Part shown: piece by piece, positions 27,662 through 36,803 of the stretch
Layout: each line of letters opens with the position of its first letter
How positions within the stretch are numbered: the stretch's first letter is position 1
Assembly: GCA_965243715.1 (NCBI GenBank)
Contig: CBDEVU010000009.1
Coordinates: 583,606-647,605, forward strand
Length of the DNA: 64,000 nt
Reading direction: 5' to 3'
Source of the DNA: UBA11606 sp965243715
Lineage (GTDB): Bacteria; Actinomycetota; Acidimicrobiia; Acidimicrobiales; Aldehydirespiratoraceae
The notes under the pieces: model-generated
What the model was told of the DNA's origin: nothing
The model's input: only the letters and a program-made list of their open reading frames with translations
Databases searched by the model: none
Position numbers and translations under genes: made by a program

Positions 27662-27710
27662 GCCACTGTAGTCGCCACTGCCCCGTCGGAAGTAAAGTAG
27701 GTTTAGCGGG

Positions 27711-27716
27711 AGGAGG
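27711..27716 (+). promoter_or_regulatory. Perfect AGGAGG ribosome binding site
   Basis: AGGAGG stands before two adjacent GTG codons (27721 and 27724). Spacing is 4 bases to the first and 7 to the second, so the second is the likely start of the UvrD-like gene. Confidence 0.75.
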
Positions 27717-27723
27717 TTTAGTG

Positions 27724-29904
27724 GTGGCCGAGTTTGTGATTGCCTTCGAGTTCATCGAGTCAACTAACTTGCTCGCGGGCAACGAGATTAAGTTGATCTG
27801 GAAGGCGGTACAGAAGTTCAACACAGATCCGTCGTGGCCGAGTTTGCAGCTCGAACGCTTGGACGGGAAAGCGAAAAGGAACCGGTACTGGTCGATACGG
27901 GCGTCTAAGGAACTGAGGATCCTCTTGGCGCGGGTGGGGTCGCTTTCGGTCTTTTTGCGGGCTGGCCATCACGACCCGATCTACAACCTTGCCAACCGCA
28001 CCGATTATGTAGTCCCTGTCCGTGGAGCACCCGGTCTCATTGGGTTGAGTCAGACCTCTATCGACTTTTCCGATCCGGCGCCCCGGCCAGCGCCACTTGA
28101 CCCGCTCGCTCCGCGGCAAAAGCAGGGCCCTTCGATTCTCGAACACTGGAGTACCACCGATCTGCAGAACGAGGCCTTCGATGAGGAGGAAATCGTCAAG
28201 CTGCGGGAGGCCACGGCTGAAACGTTGCTCGACGTTTGGCCCGATATAGATGATGAAACGTTTTCTTTAGTGTTCGAGCTGAGTGAGACCACCCCAGAGC
28301 GGCGAGCTGAACAACAACTACTTGAAGATGCCGAGGCCGCCGAGGCGCGTTTTCGAGAAGCGATTGTGAAGCGGGGTGCGCTCGCCGGATTGTCCACGGT
28401 TCTGAGTGGGGCGGAAATCGACCGTTTGGTCGCCGCTCCGATCGAGGATTGGATGATATTTTTGCATCCCGATCAACGGGCGCTGGTTGACCGCAGTTTC
28501 AACGGACCAGCCCGAGTTCGTGGTTCGGCGGGAACGGGCAAGACGGTAGTTGCTTTGCACCGAGCGGCCGCGTTGGCGAATCAGCTGGAGAAGTCACCGG
28601 TGGAGTCTTCCCTTCCAATCTTGTTTACGACATTTGTCAAACATCTGCCCCCCGTATTCGAAAATCTCTACCGGCGTTTGCCTGCTGCGCCAGCGGCTGG
28701 AGTGGAGTTCATCAACGTCCACAAACTCGCGGGGCGCGTGTGTAGGGGCGCTGGTCTTCCGCCGAAAATCGACACAGCGATTGCCAACTCGACCTTCGCG
28801 AAAGCAAGAGCCGAAGTGGTCCGGCCCGGTACGCCGCTGGCCAAGGCGCGTCTCACTCATCGTTATCTGCGCGAGGAGGTCACCGCGGTCATCAAAGGCC
28901 GCGGCGTCGACACGGTCGACGAATATTTGGCCATGGAACGGACCGGACGACGTACCCCGTTCACCGCGGCCATGCGCCGCCAAGCCTGGGAACTGAGGGA
29001 GAACTGGGATAGGCGTCTCGCATCCGTTGGAGTATCTGACTTCCTTGACGTTGTCCGCCAAGCGAGGGATGTGGCCCGGTGTGCGCCTGCTCCGATGTAT
29101 AGCGCCGCCGTTATCGACGAATCGCAGGACCTCAGCCTGGTTGGTCTCCAACTAATTAGAGCTCTGGTGAACGGTCCTGGTGGCGATCGAGCCAATGGAC
29201 TCTTCCTCGTGGGTGACGGTGCCCAGAAGATTTATGCCGGAGGGTTCACTCTGGCTCAGGCGGGGATCGACATACGCGGCAACAGCGCCGTGTTGCGGGT
29301 GAACTATCGCAACACCCGCCCGATCATCGAGACCGCGATGGCTTGTACGGGCTCGGAGACCGTCGACGACTTAGGCGATGAGTACGACCGTGGTGATGCC
29401 GCGGCGATGGCTCTGCGAGACGGGAGCAGTCCGGTGTTGGTAACGGCGGGCGACCTGCAGCAGCAAATCGCCTTCGTGGCGACCGAGATCAAAAAACTGG
29501 TGGCCTTGCGTGAAGTTGGGCCGGGCGACATCGCAGTGTGTGCAGCGGTTAACCAGACGGTGAAGAAGGCTATAGCCCAGTTAAAATCCGAGGGTGTGGC
29601 CTGCCAGAACATGGACCAGTTCGTGGGAAGGCCAAACGAACGGGTGAAGATAGGTACCTTCCACCGAGCGAAAGGGTTGGAGTTCAAGGTGGTTTTCATC
29701 CTCGATATATCAGAAGGGTCTTTCCCCTCCCGTCAACTGGGTTTCCAAAGCGACGAGGAGTATGTCGATCAGCGCAGTCTGCAGATCAGTCAACTGTTCG
29801 TCGCCATGACCCGAGCCCGTGACCGACTGTTTGTGGTGTGCGACACCCACCCGAGTCCAGTCATCGGTGCCGCGCTGGATAGATTCACCATAGTGGAGGC
29901 CTAG
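27724..29904 (+). CDS. UvrD/REP-type helicase with N-terminal RelE/ParE-like domain
   Basis: 726 aa. Residues 1-95 (FIESTNLLAGNEIKLIWKAVQKF, RYWSIRASKELRILLAR, HHDPIYNLA) look like a RelE/ParE toxin fold: the last elements match the R..Y.I........v....HR..aY pattern. A UvrD-type SF1 helicase follows, with Walker A GSAGTGKT near 266, VIDESQDLS near 463, GDGAQKIY, NYRNTR, GTFHRAKGLEFKVV and MTRARDRL. The fusion of an mRNA-interferase-like domain to a helicase suggests a defence or stress role, but the toxin fold is inferred. Divergent from the helicase-nuclease gene. Confidence 0.88.
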   Translation: MAEFVIAFEFIESTNLLAGNEIKLIWKAVQKFNTDPSWPSLQLERLDGKAKRNRYWSIRASKELRILLARVGSLSVFLRAGHHDPIYNLANRTDYVVPVRGAPGLIGLSQTSIDFSDPAPRPAPLDPLAPRQKQGPSILEHWSTTDLQNEAFDEEEIVKLREATAETLLDVWPDIDDETFSLVFELSETTPERRAEQQLLEDAEAAEARFREAIVKRGALAGLSTVLSGAEIDRLVAAPIEDWMIFLHPDQRALVDRSFNGPARVRGSAGTGKTVVALHRAAALANQLEKSPVESSLPILFTTFVKHLPPVFENLYRRLPAAPAAGVEFINVHKLAGRVCRGAGLPPKIDTAIANSTFAKARAEVVRPGTPLAKARLTHRYLREEVTAVIKGRGVDTVDEYLAMERTGRRTPFTAAMRRQAWELRENWDRRLASVGVSDFLDVVRQARDVARCAPAPMYSAAVIDESQDLSLVGLQLIRALVNGPGGDRANGLFLVGDGAQKIYAGGFTLAQAGIDIRGNSAVLRVNYRNTRPIIETAMACTGSETVDDLGDEYDRGDAAAMALRDGSSPVLVTAGDLQQQIAFVATEIKKLVALREVGPGDIAVCAAVNQTVKKAIAQLKSEGVACQNMDQFVGRPNERVKIGTFHRAKGLEFKVVFILDISEGSFPSRQLGFQSDEEYVDQRSLQISQLFVAMTRARDRLFVVCDTHPSPVIGAALDRFTIVEA

Positions 29905-30016
29905 GGTGACCTGAGATTGCCCCACCCTTGGGATTAGCTTGGATCGAGTTAGCTAACAGCAAAGGAGGGAATTACCGGCGGCGAACGACACCTACCGGAT
30001 GGCTTAGGCACGCGCC

Positions 30017-30217
30017 ATGGCTCCTCAGAGCGCCGTTGCCACTCTCGGAAAGCGTGCTAGCACTCGGGAACGGAGTCAACAAATCGGGTTTGTCTTTCAG
30101 AGCTATAATTTGCTCGATGGACACTCGGCCCAAAACCCCGTCCGGTGGAGAGAAATCATTGCGTACCGTGAACTTATGGCCGCGGCGGTTGCTCGAGCGA
30201 AGGATCTAGTAGGCTGA
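30017..30217 (+). pseudogene. Remnant of a LolD/MacB-type ABC transporter ATPase
   Basis: In the 344-bp gap between the UvrD-like gene and the binding-protein gene, one short frame reads RERSQQIGFVFQSYNLL, the Q-loop region of LolD/MacB-type ATPases, and continues into a diverged AYRELMAAAVARAKDLVG that still matches the following helices. Walker A, signature and Walker B are all absent, so this is a decayed fragment. The rest of the gap (29905-30016 and 30218-30248) holds only a Shine-Dalgarno-like AAGGAGGG near 29952 and the ribosome binding site of the next gene. Confidence 0.6.
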
Positions 30218-30248
30218 TGGTACCGACAATTCAAGAGAGGCATACTAA

Positions 30249-31508
30249 ATGTTTAAACGCTTAGCGATATTGTTGACCGGTTTATTGGCTTTGGGCCTGA
30301 TTGCGGTTGGGTGCGGTGGAGACGACACCGCGGTCAGCGGCGGGCCAGAAGACGCTGATGAGGTTGGTGAAGATTCTGGTTCCTTTGCGGGGACTATCAA
30401 GATCGGTGCGGCGCTCAGTGAAACGGGGAAGTTCTCCGTCGAGGGAACGGACTCGCGACGAGGCTACGACACTTGGGTTCGATGGGTAAACGATATTTAT
30501 GGTGGGATCAAGCTAGACGGTGAGCGCTATGAGGTCGAGGTTGTCTACTACGACGATGAATCTGATGCTGACACCGCAGCCAACTTAGTCCAAAAACTTA
30601 TCGATGAAGATGACGTTGATTTCTTGTTGGGGCCCTACTCCACTGGTCTCACCACCGGCACGAGTGCTATTGCTGAGGCCAACAACATCATCATGGTTGA
30701 AGGCAATGGAACTTCCGACACCATGTTTGAGCGGGGCTTTAAGAATCTTTTCCTTGTTGCTACTGTTGCCAGCGATTACACCAAGAGTGGTATTGCCGAA
30801 CTTGCTGCGAAGGGCGCTACTACCGCGGTGGTGGTATACGAGGATACCTCGTTTCCGACGGCGGTAGCCAATGGTGCAATTAAACACCTCGAGGAAGCGG
30901 GTATCGAGGTATTGGCGGTCGAGACGTATCCAAAGGATATTCAGGATGTCTCGGCGATCATGACAAAGTTCCGTGATCTCGATCCTGATGTATTTATCGG
31001 TGGTGGGCACTACAACGATGCCGTTTTGTTTGTGAACTCCGCTAAAGAACTCGGCTTTGATCCTGACGGGATGCTGATCACGGTGGGCCCGTCTAATCCG
31101 AAGTTGGTGGAGGAACTGGGAGCCGACGTGGAGGGTGTTCTCGGCCCAACGCAGTGGGAGTCCTCGATGGCCTATCGGGGCGAGTACTTTGGTTCGGCTG
31201 AGGATTACGCGTCCTATTACGAGAGCTTGTGGGGCGACCCACCCGTGTACCAGTCGGCTAGTGCAACTGCGTCGGGGTTAGCCCTCCATCTCGCTATCGA
31301 GGCGGCGGGGTCCACCGACAGCGATACTGTCCGCGAGGCGTTGCGGGGACTTGACGTTGATACTTTCTATGGTCCGATTTCCTTCGACGAGCGCGGCGTC
31401 AACGTCGGAAAACCGATGGGCACCGTACAGGTGCAGGGTGGAGATATCAATGTCGTTGCTCCCTCCGCGGCGGCTGTAGCGTCCCTCACCTACCCGGTGG
31501 GCGGTTAG
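30249..31508 (+). CDS. Branched-chain amino-acid-type ABC transporter substrate-binding lipoprotein
   Basis: 419 aa. A signal peptide ends in a lipobox-like AVGC (Cys22), followed by an acidic linker and a type I periplasmic-binding fold (IKIGAALSETGKF, DDESDADTAANLVQKLI, LLGPYSTGLT, DPDVFIGGGHYNDAVLF). Typical of LivJ/LivK-like or amide-binding proteins. The ATG has GAGAGG nearby. It is the only intact gene of what was a five-gene import operon; the permease and ATPase genes downstream are broken, so the protein may be orphaned or serve another transporter. Confidence 0.9.
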   Translation: MFKRLAILLTGLLALGLIAVGCGGDDTAVSGGPEDADEVGEDSGSFAGTIKIGAALSETGKFSVEGTDSRRGYDTWVRWVNDIYGGIKLDGERYEVEVVYYDDESDADTAANLVQKLIDEDDVDFLLGPYSTGLTTGTSAIAEANNIIMVEGNGTSDTMFERGFKNLFLVATVASDYTKSGIAELAAKGATTAVVVYEDTSFPTAVANGAIKHLEEAGIEVLAVETYPKDIQDVSAIMTKFRDLDPDVFIGGGHYNDAVLFVNSAKELGFDPDGMLITVGPSNPKLVEELGADVEGVLGPTQWESSMAYRGEYFGSAEDYASYYESLWGDPPVYQSASATASGLALHLAIEAAGSTDSDTVREALRGLDVDTFYGPISFDERGVNVGKPMGTVQVQGGDINVVAPSAAAVASLTYPVGG

Positions 31509-31538
31509 AGACTTCTAATCGAGTAGAACGCAGGAAGC

Positions 31539-32284
31539 GTGACCCAGTTCCTTCAAGCGGTTATCAACGGCCTCGCTTTAGGTGGGATGTACACCGTTTT
31601 AGTGCTCGGGTTTTCTGTTATCTGGGGCGTGATGGGTGTGATCAATTTTGCGCATGGCGAGTTCGTGATGGTTGGCGCTTATCTAGCGTGGTTGGGAAAC
31701 GACCAATGGGGCATCGATCCCTTCCTCGCTGTTCCAGCGGTGTTCGTGGTAATGATGGTGCTCTGGAAGGTAGTTGACAACTCGAGGATAAACTCACCAT
31801 TCCCGTCACCAAGTTCTTCATCTTGATTTGTGCCATCGTCATTCTCCTTTCTCTAAGTATGTTTTTGTAGAGGACCAAATGGGGGAAGAGTATTCGTGCG
31901 GCTGCTCAGAATGCTGAGGCGGCGCGGATTGTTGGGATTGATGTAAAGCGGGTTTACGCCATCACGTTCGCTATATGCATTGGTATCACTGGAGTTGCTG
32001 GGGCTCTTATTAGTCCCGTGCTTGCCGTGCAACCGTTCCAGGGTCCGCCCCTGACTCTCAAGGCCTTTGCTATCACCGCCTTGTCGGGTCTTGGCTCGGT
32101 TCGTGGGGCGCTCGGAGGTGCAATGGTGCTCGGCATGGTGGAGGCCGGACTGGCCATCTACGTGGAGCGCATCGGAACGAATTTGGCTGTGATCGCGTCG
32201 TTCGTAATCCTAGTAGCTGCGCTTGTCCTACGCCCCCAAGGGTTGTTCGGCGGGTTGCGCCCTGTAGAGGCCACGGCGACCTGA
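31539..32284 (+). pseudogene. livH: livH (branched-chain amino-acid permease), disrupted
   Basis: The first part (31539-about 31795) reads a normal LivH N-terminus (INGLALGGMYTVLVLGFSV, INFAHGEF). About 70 residues of the middle are missing. The sequence resumes in another frame at 31799 (IPVTKFFILICAIVILL), meets a TAG at 31868, and continues in that same frame to 32284 with RTKWGKSIRAAAQNAEAARIVG, the EAA-like loop, and a normal C-terminus (LRPQGLFGG). Thus there is an internal deletion, a frameshift and an in-frame stop. Confidence 0.85.
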
Positions 32285-32286
32285 CC

Positions 32287-32562
32287 ATGATCTTCACGAC
32301 TATTGCCGTGTCCATAAATTGGAATCTCACCGGCGGTTTCACCGGCTATTTTCTCCATCGCCATGTTGGGATCGTTCGTGGTGGCTTCGCCGTACCCGCT
32401 TTGGAACGACGTTGGTGGCCATCCGCGAAGATGCGATCGGAGCGGAGATGCTCAGTACCGGAGGGTTTGGCGGCCTGTGGGCCTAGCAAAATACTTTCGT
32501 GGATCCTGACATAGCTTTCGTTGAAGTACGGACGGACGATCGACGCCATCATGGGCCTGTTC
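32287..32562 (+). pseudogene. livM: livM remnant
   Basis: Starts directly after livH. INWNLTGGFTGYF is the LivM N-terminal hallmark. After a frame change come TTLVAIREDAIGAEML (the cytoplasmic loop) and, near 32540, the fragment TIDAIMGLF from the last third. Most membrane segments are deleted, so about 275 bp remain of an expected gene near 1 kb. Confidence 0.75.
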
Positions 32563-32599
32563 GATAGAAGCTCTCCCTCGCTCCTCACTTTGTGGCACC

Positions 32600-32768
32600 A
32601 GTGGCTCGGCTAGGACGCGACTGCTTAGCGCAACCGGGATAGTAAAGCCGTTCGGTGGACTCCGAGCCGTCAACGGTGTCGATATCGGAGTCGATGCAGG
32701 CGAGATCGTCGGTCTTATCGGTCCCAACGGGAGCGGAAAAACAACGTTGTTCGACTGTATCTGCCGGG
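32600..32768 (+). pseudogene. livG: livG 5' fragment fused in frame to livF
   Basis: Reads LLSATGIVKPFGGLRAVNGV, then DAGEIVGLIGPNGSGKTTLFDCI: the LivG N-terminus through Walker A. It then joins, in the same frame, to the N-terminal part of LivF (DIDAGYQPGQNILWGVSL). The Q-loop, signature and Walker B of LivG are deleted. The open frame therefore carries two Walker A motifs about 43 residues apart. Confidence 0.8.
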
Positions 32769-33523
32769 CTCAAGATATCGACGCTGGCTATCAACCCGGC
32801 CAGAACATCTTGTGGGGAGTCAGCCTTCAGGTCAACGATGGCGAGATCGTATGTGTGATCGGCCCCAACGGCGCGGGGAAGTCGACGATATTCAAAGCCA
32901 TATACGGCCTCATCGCCATACGAGCCGGACATGTACTCTTCGGCGGCAAAGAGATCACCAACATCCGGCCTCAAGAGGCCCTCAAAACCGCCGGAATAAC
33001 GATCGTCCCACAGTTGAGAAGCGTATCCCCCCAAATGTCGCTCTACGAAAATCTAGAACTTGGAATGTTCTTAACTAACGACAAGTCACAAGTACGCGAC
33101 CGCATCGACTACGTATTTGATTTGTTTCCTCGCCTAGGGGAGCGGGCCAAACAAATGGCGGGAACCATGTCCGGGGGCGAGCAATGCATGTTCGAGATCG
33201 GCCGTTCGCTGATGTGGCAGCCCAAAATGGTGCTTATGGACGAGCCGTCAGCTGGCCTGGCACCGATCATAACTAAACAGGTCTTCGCGGCAATTAGGCG
33301 GCTAAATCGCGAGGTCGGACTAACAGTACTAATAATTGAACAAAACGTGAGGCAAGGATTAGAAGTAAGCCATCGCGGCTACGTCATCGAAGTTTGACGC
33401 CAAACCTTTGCCGGAAACTCTAACGAATTACAGGCAAACGAAGAAGTCCGCCGAGCCTTCCTCGGCGCACACTCCATTTACGCAGCCTTTACTTTGACAG
33501 TGATCGAAGTAGGCGAGTTTTGA
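32769..33523 (+). pseudogene. livF: livF, frameshifted near the C-terminus
   Basis: A nearly complete LivF: second Walker A GPNGAGKST, IVPQLRSVSP, signature region MSGGEQCMFEIGRSL (normally SGGEQQML), Walker B MVLMDEPSAGLAP and IIEQNV. The frame ends at 33397 after HRGYVIEV, but the family's C-terminus continues in another frame from 33400 (TFAGNSNELQANEEVRRAFLGA) to a TGA at 33521-33523. A one-base indel near 33395 thus removes the tail. The core ATPase could still be made, but its permeases are gone. Confidence 0.78.
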
Positions 33524-33526
33524 CCC

Positions 33527-33555
33527 TTGACGGTCGAACTAGTCTCCCGTATAGT
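33527..33555 (+). promoter_or_regulatory. Near-consensus sigma-70-type promoter
   Basis: TTGACG (33527-33532), 17-bp spacer, TATAGT (33550-33555). It lies immediately after the livF remnant and 58 bp upstream of a small ORF with a good ribosome binding site, so it should drive the small ORF and the exporter genes behind it. One of the two strongest promoters in the window. Confidence 0.75.
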
Positions 33556-33612
33556 GAAGCCTGATCGCTCCTACGGACGGGGCGGCGTGAGATACCCCAA
33601 GGAGCAAGATAC

Positions 33613-33744
33613 ATGACTCATCAAAATTCGCGTATTGTTGGTGCTGTGGCGGCGCTTAGCCTCCGGGATCGATACGATCTCATCTGGCTGGCTGGGTCAG
33701 ATCGGGATTTCGCGGACACATCATTACGACTACGTCTACACTAA
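33613..33744 (+). CDS. Tiny ORF before an exporter operon (exported-peptide candidate, frame uncertain)
   Basis: 43 aa as read: the ATG at 33613 has AAGGAG nine bases upstream and sits behind a strong promoter. Its first 17 residues (MTHQNSRIVGAVAALSL) resemble the start of a secretion signal. From about 33662 another frame reads more like a mature secreted peptide (SGIDTISSGWLGQIG, THHYDYVYTKTTAGASL, VASSTWSL) and ends at a TAG at 33794-33796. A small deletion or frameshift near 33660 may have joined the two. Position ahead of an adaptor/ATPase/permease set suits an exported bacteriocin-like peptide, such as the lactococcin 972 group. This is inference. Confidence 0.4.
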   Translation: MTHQNSRIVGAVAALSLRDRYDLIWLAGSDRDFADTSLRLRLH

Positions 33745-33783
33745 AACTACGGCCGGAGCTAGTTTGACCGTCGCCAGTTCAAC

Positions 33784-34614
33784 ATGGTCCCTGTAGTCTG
33801 TGGTGGATCACGAGTTGTACCGACACTCGTACTAGTATCCGCAGCAGTCCTAGCTGGTTGCGGCTCGTTAGGTAGTGGTGCCGAGGTGCCGACTGCCTCG
33901 GACCTCTCAGAGGTAAACGTGCCGCCGCGATCCGGCCTTGTTGCGGAGTTGATCGGAGCTGATGGCCAGGCCGCCAGTAGAGCTCTTCAGATAAGACTCA
34001 CTAGCGAATGCATGCAACAGACTGGCTTTGAGTACATACCCGACTTCTCGTACGACGATTTCAATATTGACCGATTGGATCGTGATGGCGTCGCCGTATT
34101 TGGTCTGGGGATAAGCATTGCGTTTCCGGAACAAGAGGTCGTGTTGAATCCGAAGCAGGACTATCTGAGTTCACTTGACCACGAGGCTCGAGACGCGTAC
34201 TACAACGCGTACAACACTTGTCGCGAGAGTGCTACCGATGCCGAATCCGATCTTTTGGAGTCAGCCTACGCTAGCCTGAGCCCTTCAGTTCAGGCCGAAC
34301 TCTTAGAGTTGCGCGGCCTCACACACCCGCTTCTGGCGGAGCCAATCGATCAGTGGTCGCGCTGCCTAGCGGACAAAGGATGGCAGTACGACCACCCGTT
34401 CTTGATGATTCAGAGCTTGATGGAGGAGTACGCTATCTTGGCCGGTGCTGGTGGGTCGGATGTAGAGAGCTTCCAGGCGGAGGAACGTAAGCTCGCGCTC
34501 GCGGCCTTTAGCTGCCGCTACGAGTTCATTGAACCTGGTGTTGACCAGGCCATCTTGGATCTTGAGGCACGAGTAAAGGCGGAGCTGCCTATAGATTCCG
34601 TCTATGGGGAGTAG
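33784..34614 (+). CDS. Lipoprotein of exporter operon, unknown function
   Basis: 276 aa. A hydrophobic signal segment ends in a good lipobox, VLAGC (Cys26), followed by a Ser/Gly-rich linker and a mostly helical, acidic domain with several Cys residues (CMQQTGF, CRESATD, CLADKGW, CRYEF), which could form disulfides outside the membrane. No family recognised. Its 3' end overlaps the adaptor gene by 11 bp, so it belongs to the exporter operon. The start is uncertain because no ribosome binding site is obvious. Confidence 0.72.
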   Translation: MVPVVCGGSRVVPTLVLVSAAVLAGCGSLGSGAEVPTASDLSEVNVPPRSGLVAELIGADGQAASRALQIRLTSECMQQTGFEYIPDFSYDDFNIDRLDRDGVAVFGLGISIAFPEQEVVLNPKQDYLSSLDHEARDAYYNAYNTCRESATDAESDLLESAYASLSPSVQAELLELRGLTHPLLAEPIDQWSRCLADKGWQYDHPFLMIQSLMEEYAILAGAGGSDVESFQAEERKLALAAFSCRYEFIEPGVDQAILDLEARVKAELPIDSVYGE

Positions 34615-36139
34615 CTTCGAGCGAATTCCTGGTTACGTTCGGCGGCGGGTCGGCCTCGCTGGAGCGTTGTTGCTTGGACTTGCGCTGGGAGTTCTGGCAT
34701 CGCTACTCGCGCGTTCACTTGTCACACCAGGGGAAGCGGAGGACGCGCGAGACCACCAGGAACCCTCACTGCTCGTCGTTCCCGTCGAGAGCGTCGTCGT
34801 AGAGCAGATCCTTTCGCTTCGCGTCGATATTGCCCCGCTCGACAGTCTCGACGTGGTTGTGCCATTCCTTGCAGCTGACGCGAGTATTCCGGTTGTCACC
34901 TCGGTGTCGGTAGTAACCGGCGACAGGGTGAGCGAGGGAGATGTAGTCGGTGAGGTGTCCGGCATGCCTATCATCGCGATGAGCGGTTCGATCACGGCAT
35001 TTCGAGACCTCGAAGTCGGAGTCTCAGGACCTGACGTTCTGCAACTAGAGGAGGGACTTGAGAGGCTTGGCCTCGATACGGGTGCGGTCGATGGCACTTA
35101 TGACGCTGAAACAGCCGCCGGAGTTGCACTGCTCTTTCTCCGTGAAGGCTATGCACCCCCGGACACAGCCGTTGAAGTTGCGGCGGAGTTGGGGCAACTC
35201 CACCTAGAGGTCGACAACCTGCTCCGACAGGAAGCGGAACTCAAGCCGCAACTAAGTGCCGCTCTGGCGGGACCATCGGCCGCGAGACGAGCGTCGCTCG
35301 ACGCACAGATTGTCTCCGCCGAGATCGCTGTCCTCGATGCGAAAGCTACGATTGCTCTTGCTACTGATTCTGCCGACAAAGACACGGTGGCTGAGACTCG
35401 AGCCGCGCTAGATCTCACAAGAACAGAGTTGGCCCTTGACTCGGCGAAAGAGTCACTCGCTGAAGCGCTCGCTGGCGGCAGTGAATCGGCGCTGCTTGTC
35501 GCACAACGCGACAGATTGGTTCAGCAGCGACATTCTCTGGAGCAGCAGATTGCAGATGCGGCAGTTCGTGGCGCAACGCCATTCCCACGATCAAACCTCG
35601 TGTTTGTTCCCTTCCTTCCCGCCATGGTTGAGGCAGTGCCGGTGGAACTCGGCGATGTTCTCGATGGCCCGATCGTCACGCTCGGGGGCGGCAGCCTTGT
35701 AGGAATCGTCGAGGTCTCTTCCGCAGATGCTTCGCTGGTGTCAGTTGGGCAGACTGCGAGAATATTCGTCGCAGATGATGGAGGCGGAGACGATCTCACC
35801 GCAACCGGGTTAGTCGTCCGTATCGGCCAGCTACGGCAGGGAATCGCCGTCGTTGAGGTTGAGATCCACCCAGTGGGCGAAGACCCACTGCCGACTCGTG
35901 CCAATGGGCTATTCGAGTTGACGGTAGCTTCCAGTGGTGAAGCTAGTCTCGCCGTGCCGCTGGCTGCCATCACGACAGATGCTCAGGGCCAGAACTTCGT
36001 TACGGTAGTTCGTGAGGGCGAGCCGCGCGAACTCCCAGTCGAACTGGGAATCACGAACGGGTCGCTTATAGAGATCGTGCCGCTCGATACGGCGCTCGAT
36101 GCTGGAGAATCGGTCTTGATCGGAACAGGCAGGCCGTGA
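34604..36139 (+). CDS. HlyD/RND-adaptor-like membrane protein with peptidoglycan-binding domain
   Basis: 511 aa. One N-terminal transmembrane helix (about residues 17-37) is followed by a lipoyl/barrel-like region (VVPFLAADASIPVVTSVSVVTGDRVSEGDVVGEV has the adaptor repeat). A PG_binding_1-type domain follows (VLQLEEGLERLGL then AVDGTYDAET, near 145-175), then a long coiled coil (about 195-325), then beta-barrel and membrane-proximal domains. Fits the adaptor of an ABC-type exporter that spans a thick wall. 11-bp overlap upstream and 1-bp gap to the ATPase gene downstream. Confidence 0.85.
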   Translation: MGSSFERIPGYVRRRVGLAGALLLGLALGVLASLLARSLVTPGEAEDARDHQEPSLLVVPVESVVVEQILSLRVDIAPLDSLDVVVPFLAADASIPVVTSVSVVTGDRVSEGDVVGEVSGMPIIAMSGSITAFRDLEVGVSGPDVLQLEEGLERLGLDTGAVDGTYDAETAAGVALLFLREGYAPPDTAVEVAAELGQLHLEVDNLLRQEAELKPQLSAALAGPSAARRASLDAQIVSAEIAVLDAKATIALATDSADKDTVAETRAALDLTRTELALDSAKESLAEALAGGSESALLVAQRDRLVQQRHSLEQQIADAAVRGATPFPRSNLVFVPFLPAMVEAVPVELGDVLDGPIVTLGGGSLVGIVEVSSADASLVSVGQTARIFVADDGGGDDLTATGLVVRIGQLRQGIAVVEVEIHPVGEDPLPTRANGLFELTVASSGEASLAVPLAAITTDAQGQNFVTVVREGEPRELPVELGITNGSLIEIVPLDTALDAGESVLIGTGRP

Positions 36140-36140
36140 C

Positions 36141-36803
36141 GTGCTTCAGATGCACGGAGTCAATCGTTCATTCGGAGACGTGCGGGCGCTACAAGATGTG
36201 AACGTTTCGATGGACACCGGCGAGTTTGTGTCAATCATGGGTCCCTCTGGATCTGGCAAGTCGACATTGCTCAACGTCGCTGCGCTTCTCGACAAGCCGG
36301 ATTCCGGGTTGGTGAGGTTGGGAGGTGTTGACGTCGGTGACCTTAGCGATCGCGGGCTAAGTCGGCTCAGGGCGTCAACTATCGGGATAGTTTTCCAGGC
36401 CTTCCATTTGCTGGCACCGAGGACAGCGATCGAAAATGTGGTCCTAGGTGGTGCATACCACCTGTCGATGGGGATGCGTGAGCGGCACCGACGCGCTGGC
36501 AAACTGCTTGCGCTCGTGGGTCTCCAAGATCGAACCAACCAACGTGTCAGCACGCTTTCAGGAGGTGAACAACAGCGAGTTGCGATAGCACGCGCTTTGA
36601 TTTCTGAGCCCGAACTGTTGGTCGCTGACGAGCCGACAGGGAATCTCGACTCGTCGATGACCGAAGACTTGATGAGACTGTTCACACAAATCAACAGCGC
36701 CGGTGTAACCATCCTGCTTGTAACTCATGACGCGGATGTTGCGCGTACGGCAACCCGACAGCTTGAAATGCGAGACGGACGCATCCGCGGTGTGGGGCCA
36801 TGA
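36141..36803 (+). CDS. LolD/MacB-type ABC transporter ATPase
   Basis: 220 aa, complete: Walker A GPSGSGKST near residue 33, Q-loop IGIVFQAFHLL, signature LSGGEQQR near 139, Walker B LLVADEPTGNLD near 158, switch His VTHD. Such ATPases power FtsX-type permeases that export peptides, lipoproteins or drugs. GTG start, one base after the adaptor stop; 4-bp overlap with the permease gene. The L_ocin_972-type bacteriocin exporters have this gene order. Confidence 0.93.
   Translation: MLQMHGVNRSFGDVRALQDVNVSMDTGEFVSIMGPSGSGKSTLLNVAALLDKPDSGLVRLGGVDVGDLSDRGLSRLRASTIGIVFQAFHLLAPRTAIENVVLGGAYHLSMGMRERHRRAGKLLALVGLQDRTNQRVSTLSGGEQQRVAIARALISEPELLVADEPTGNLDSSMTEDLMRLFTQINSAGVTILLVTHDADVARTATRQLEMRDGRIRGVGP

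Noticed and set aside
30104..30109. Perfect TATAAT upstream of the binding-protein gene
   Set aside because: It encodes the Q-loop region (SYNL) of the ABC ATPase remnant and has no -35 at proper distance; it could act as a promoter but the sequence does not show it.
32287..32514. 75-aa ORF as a functional small membrane protein
   Set aside because: Only its first ~22 residues match a membrane protein, and these are the LivM N-terminus; the rest is out of frame.
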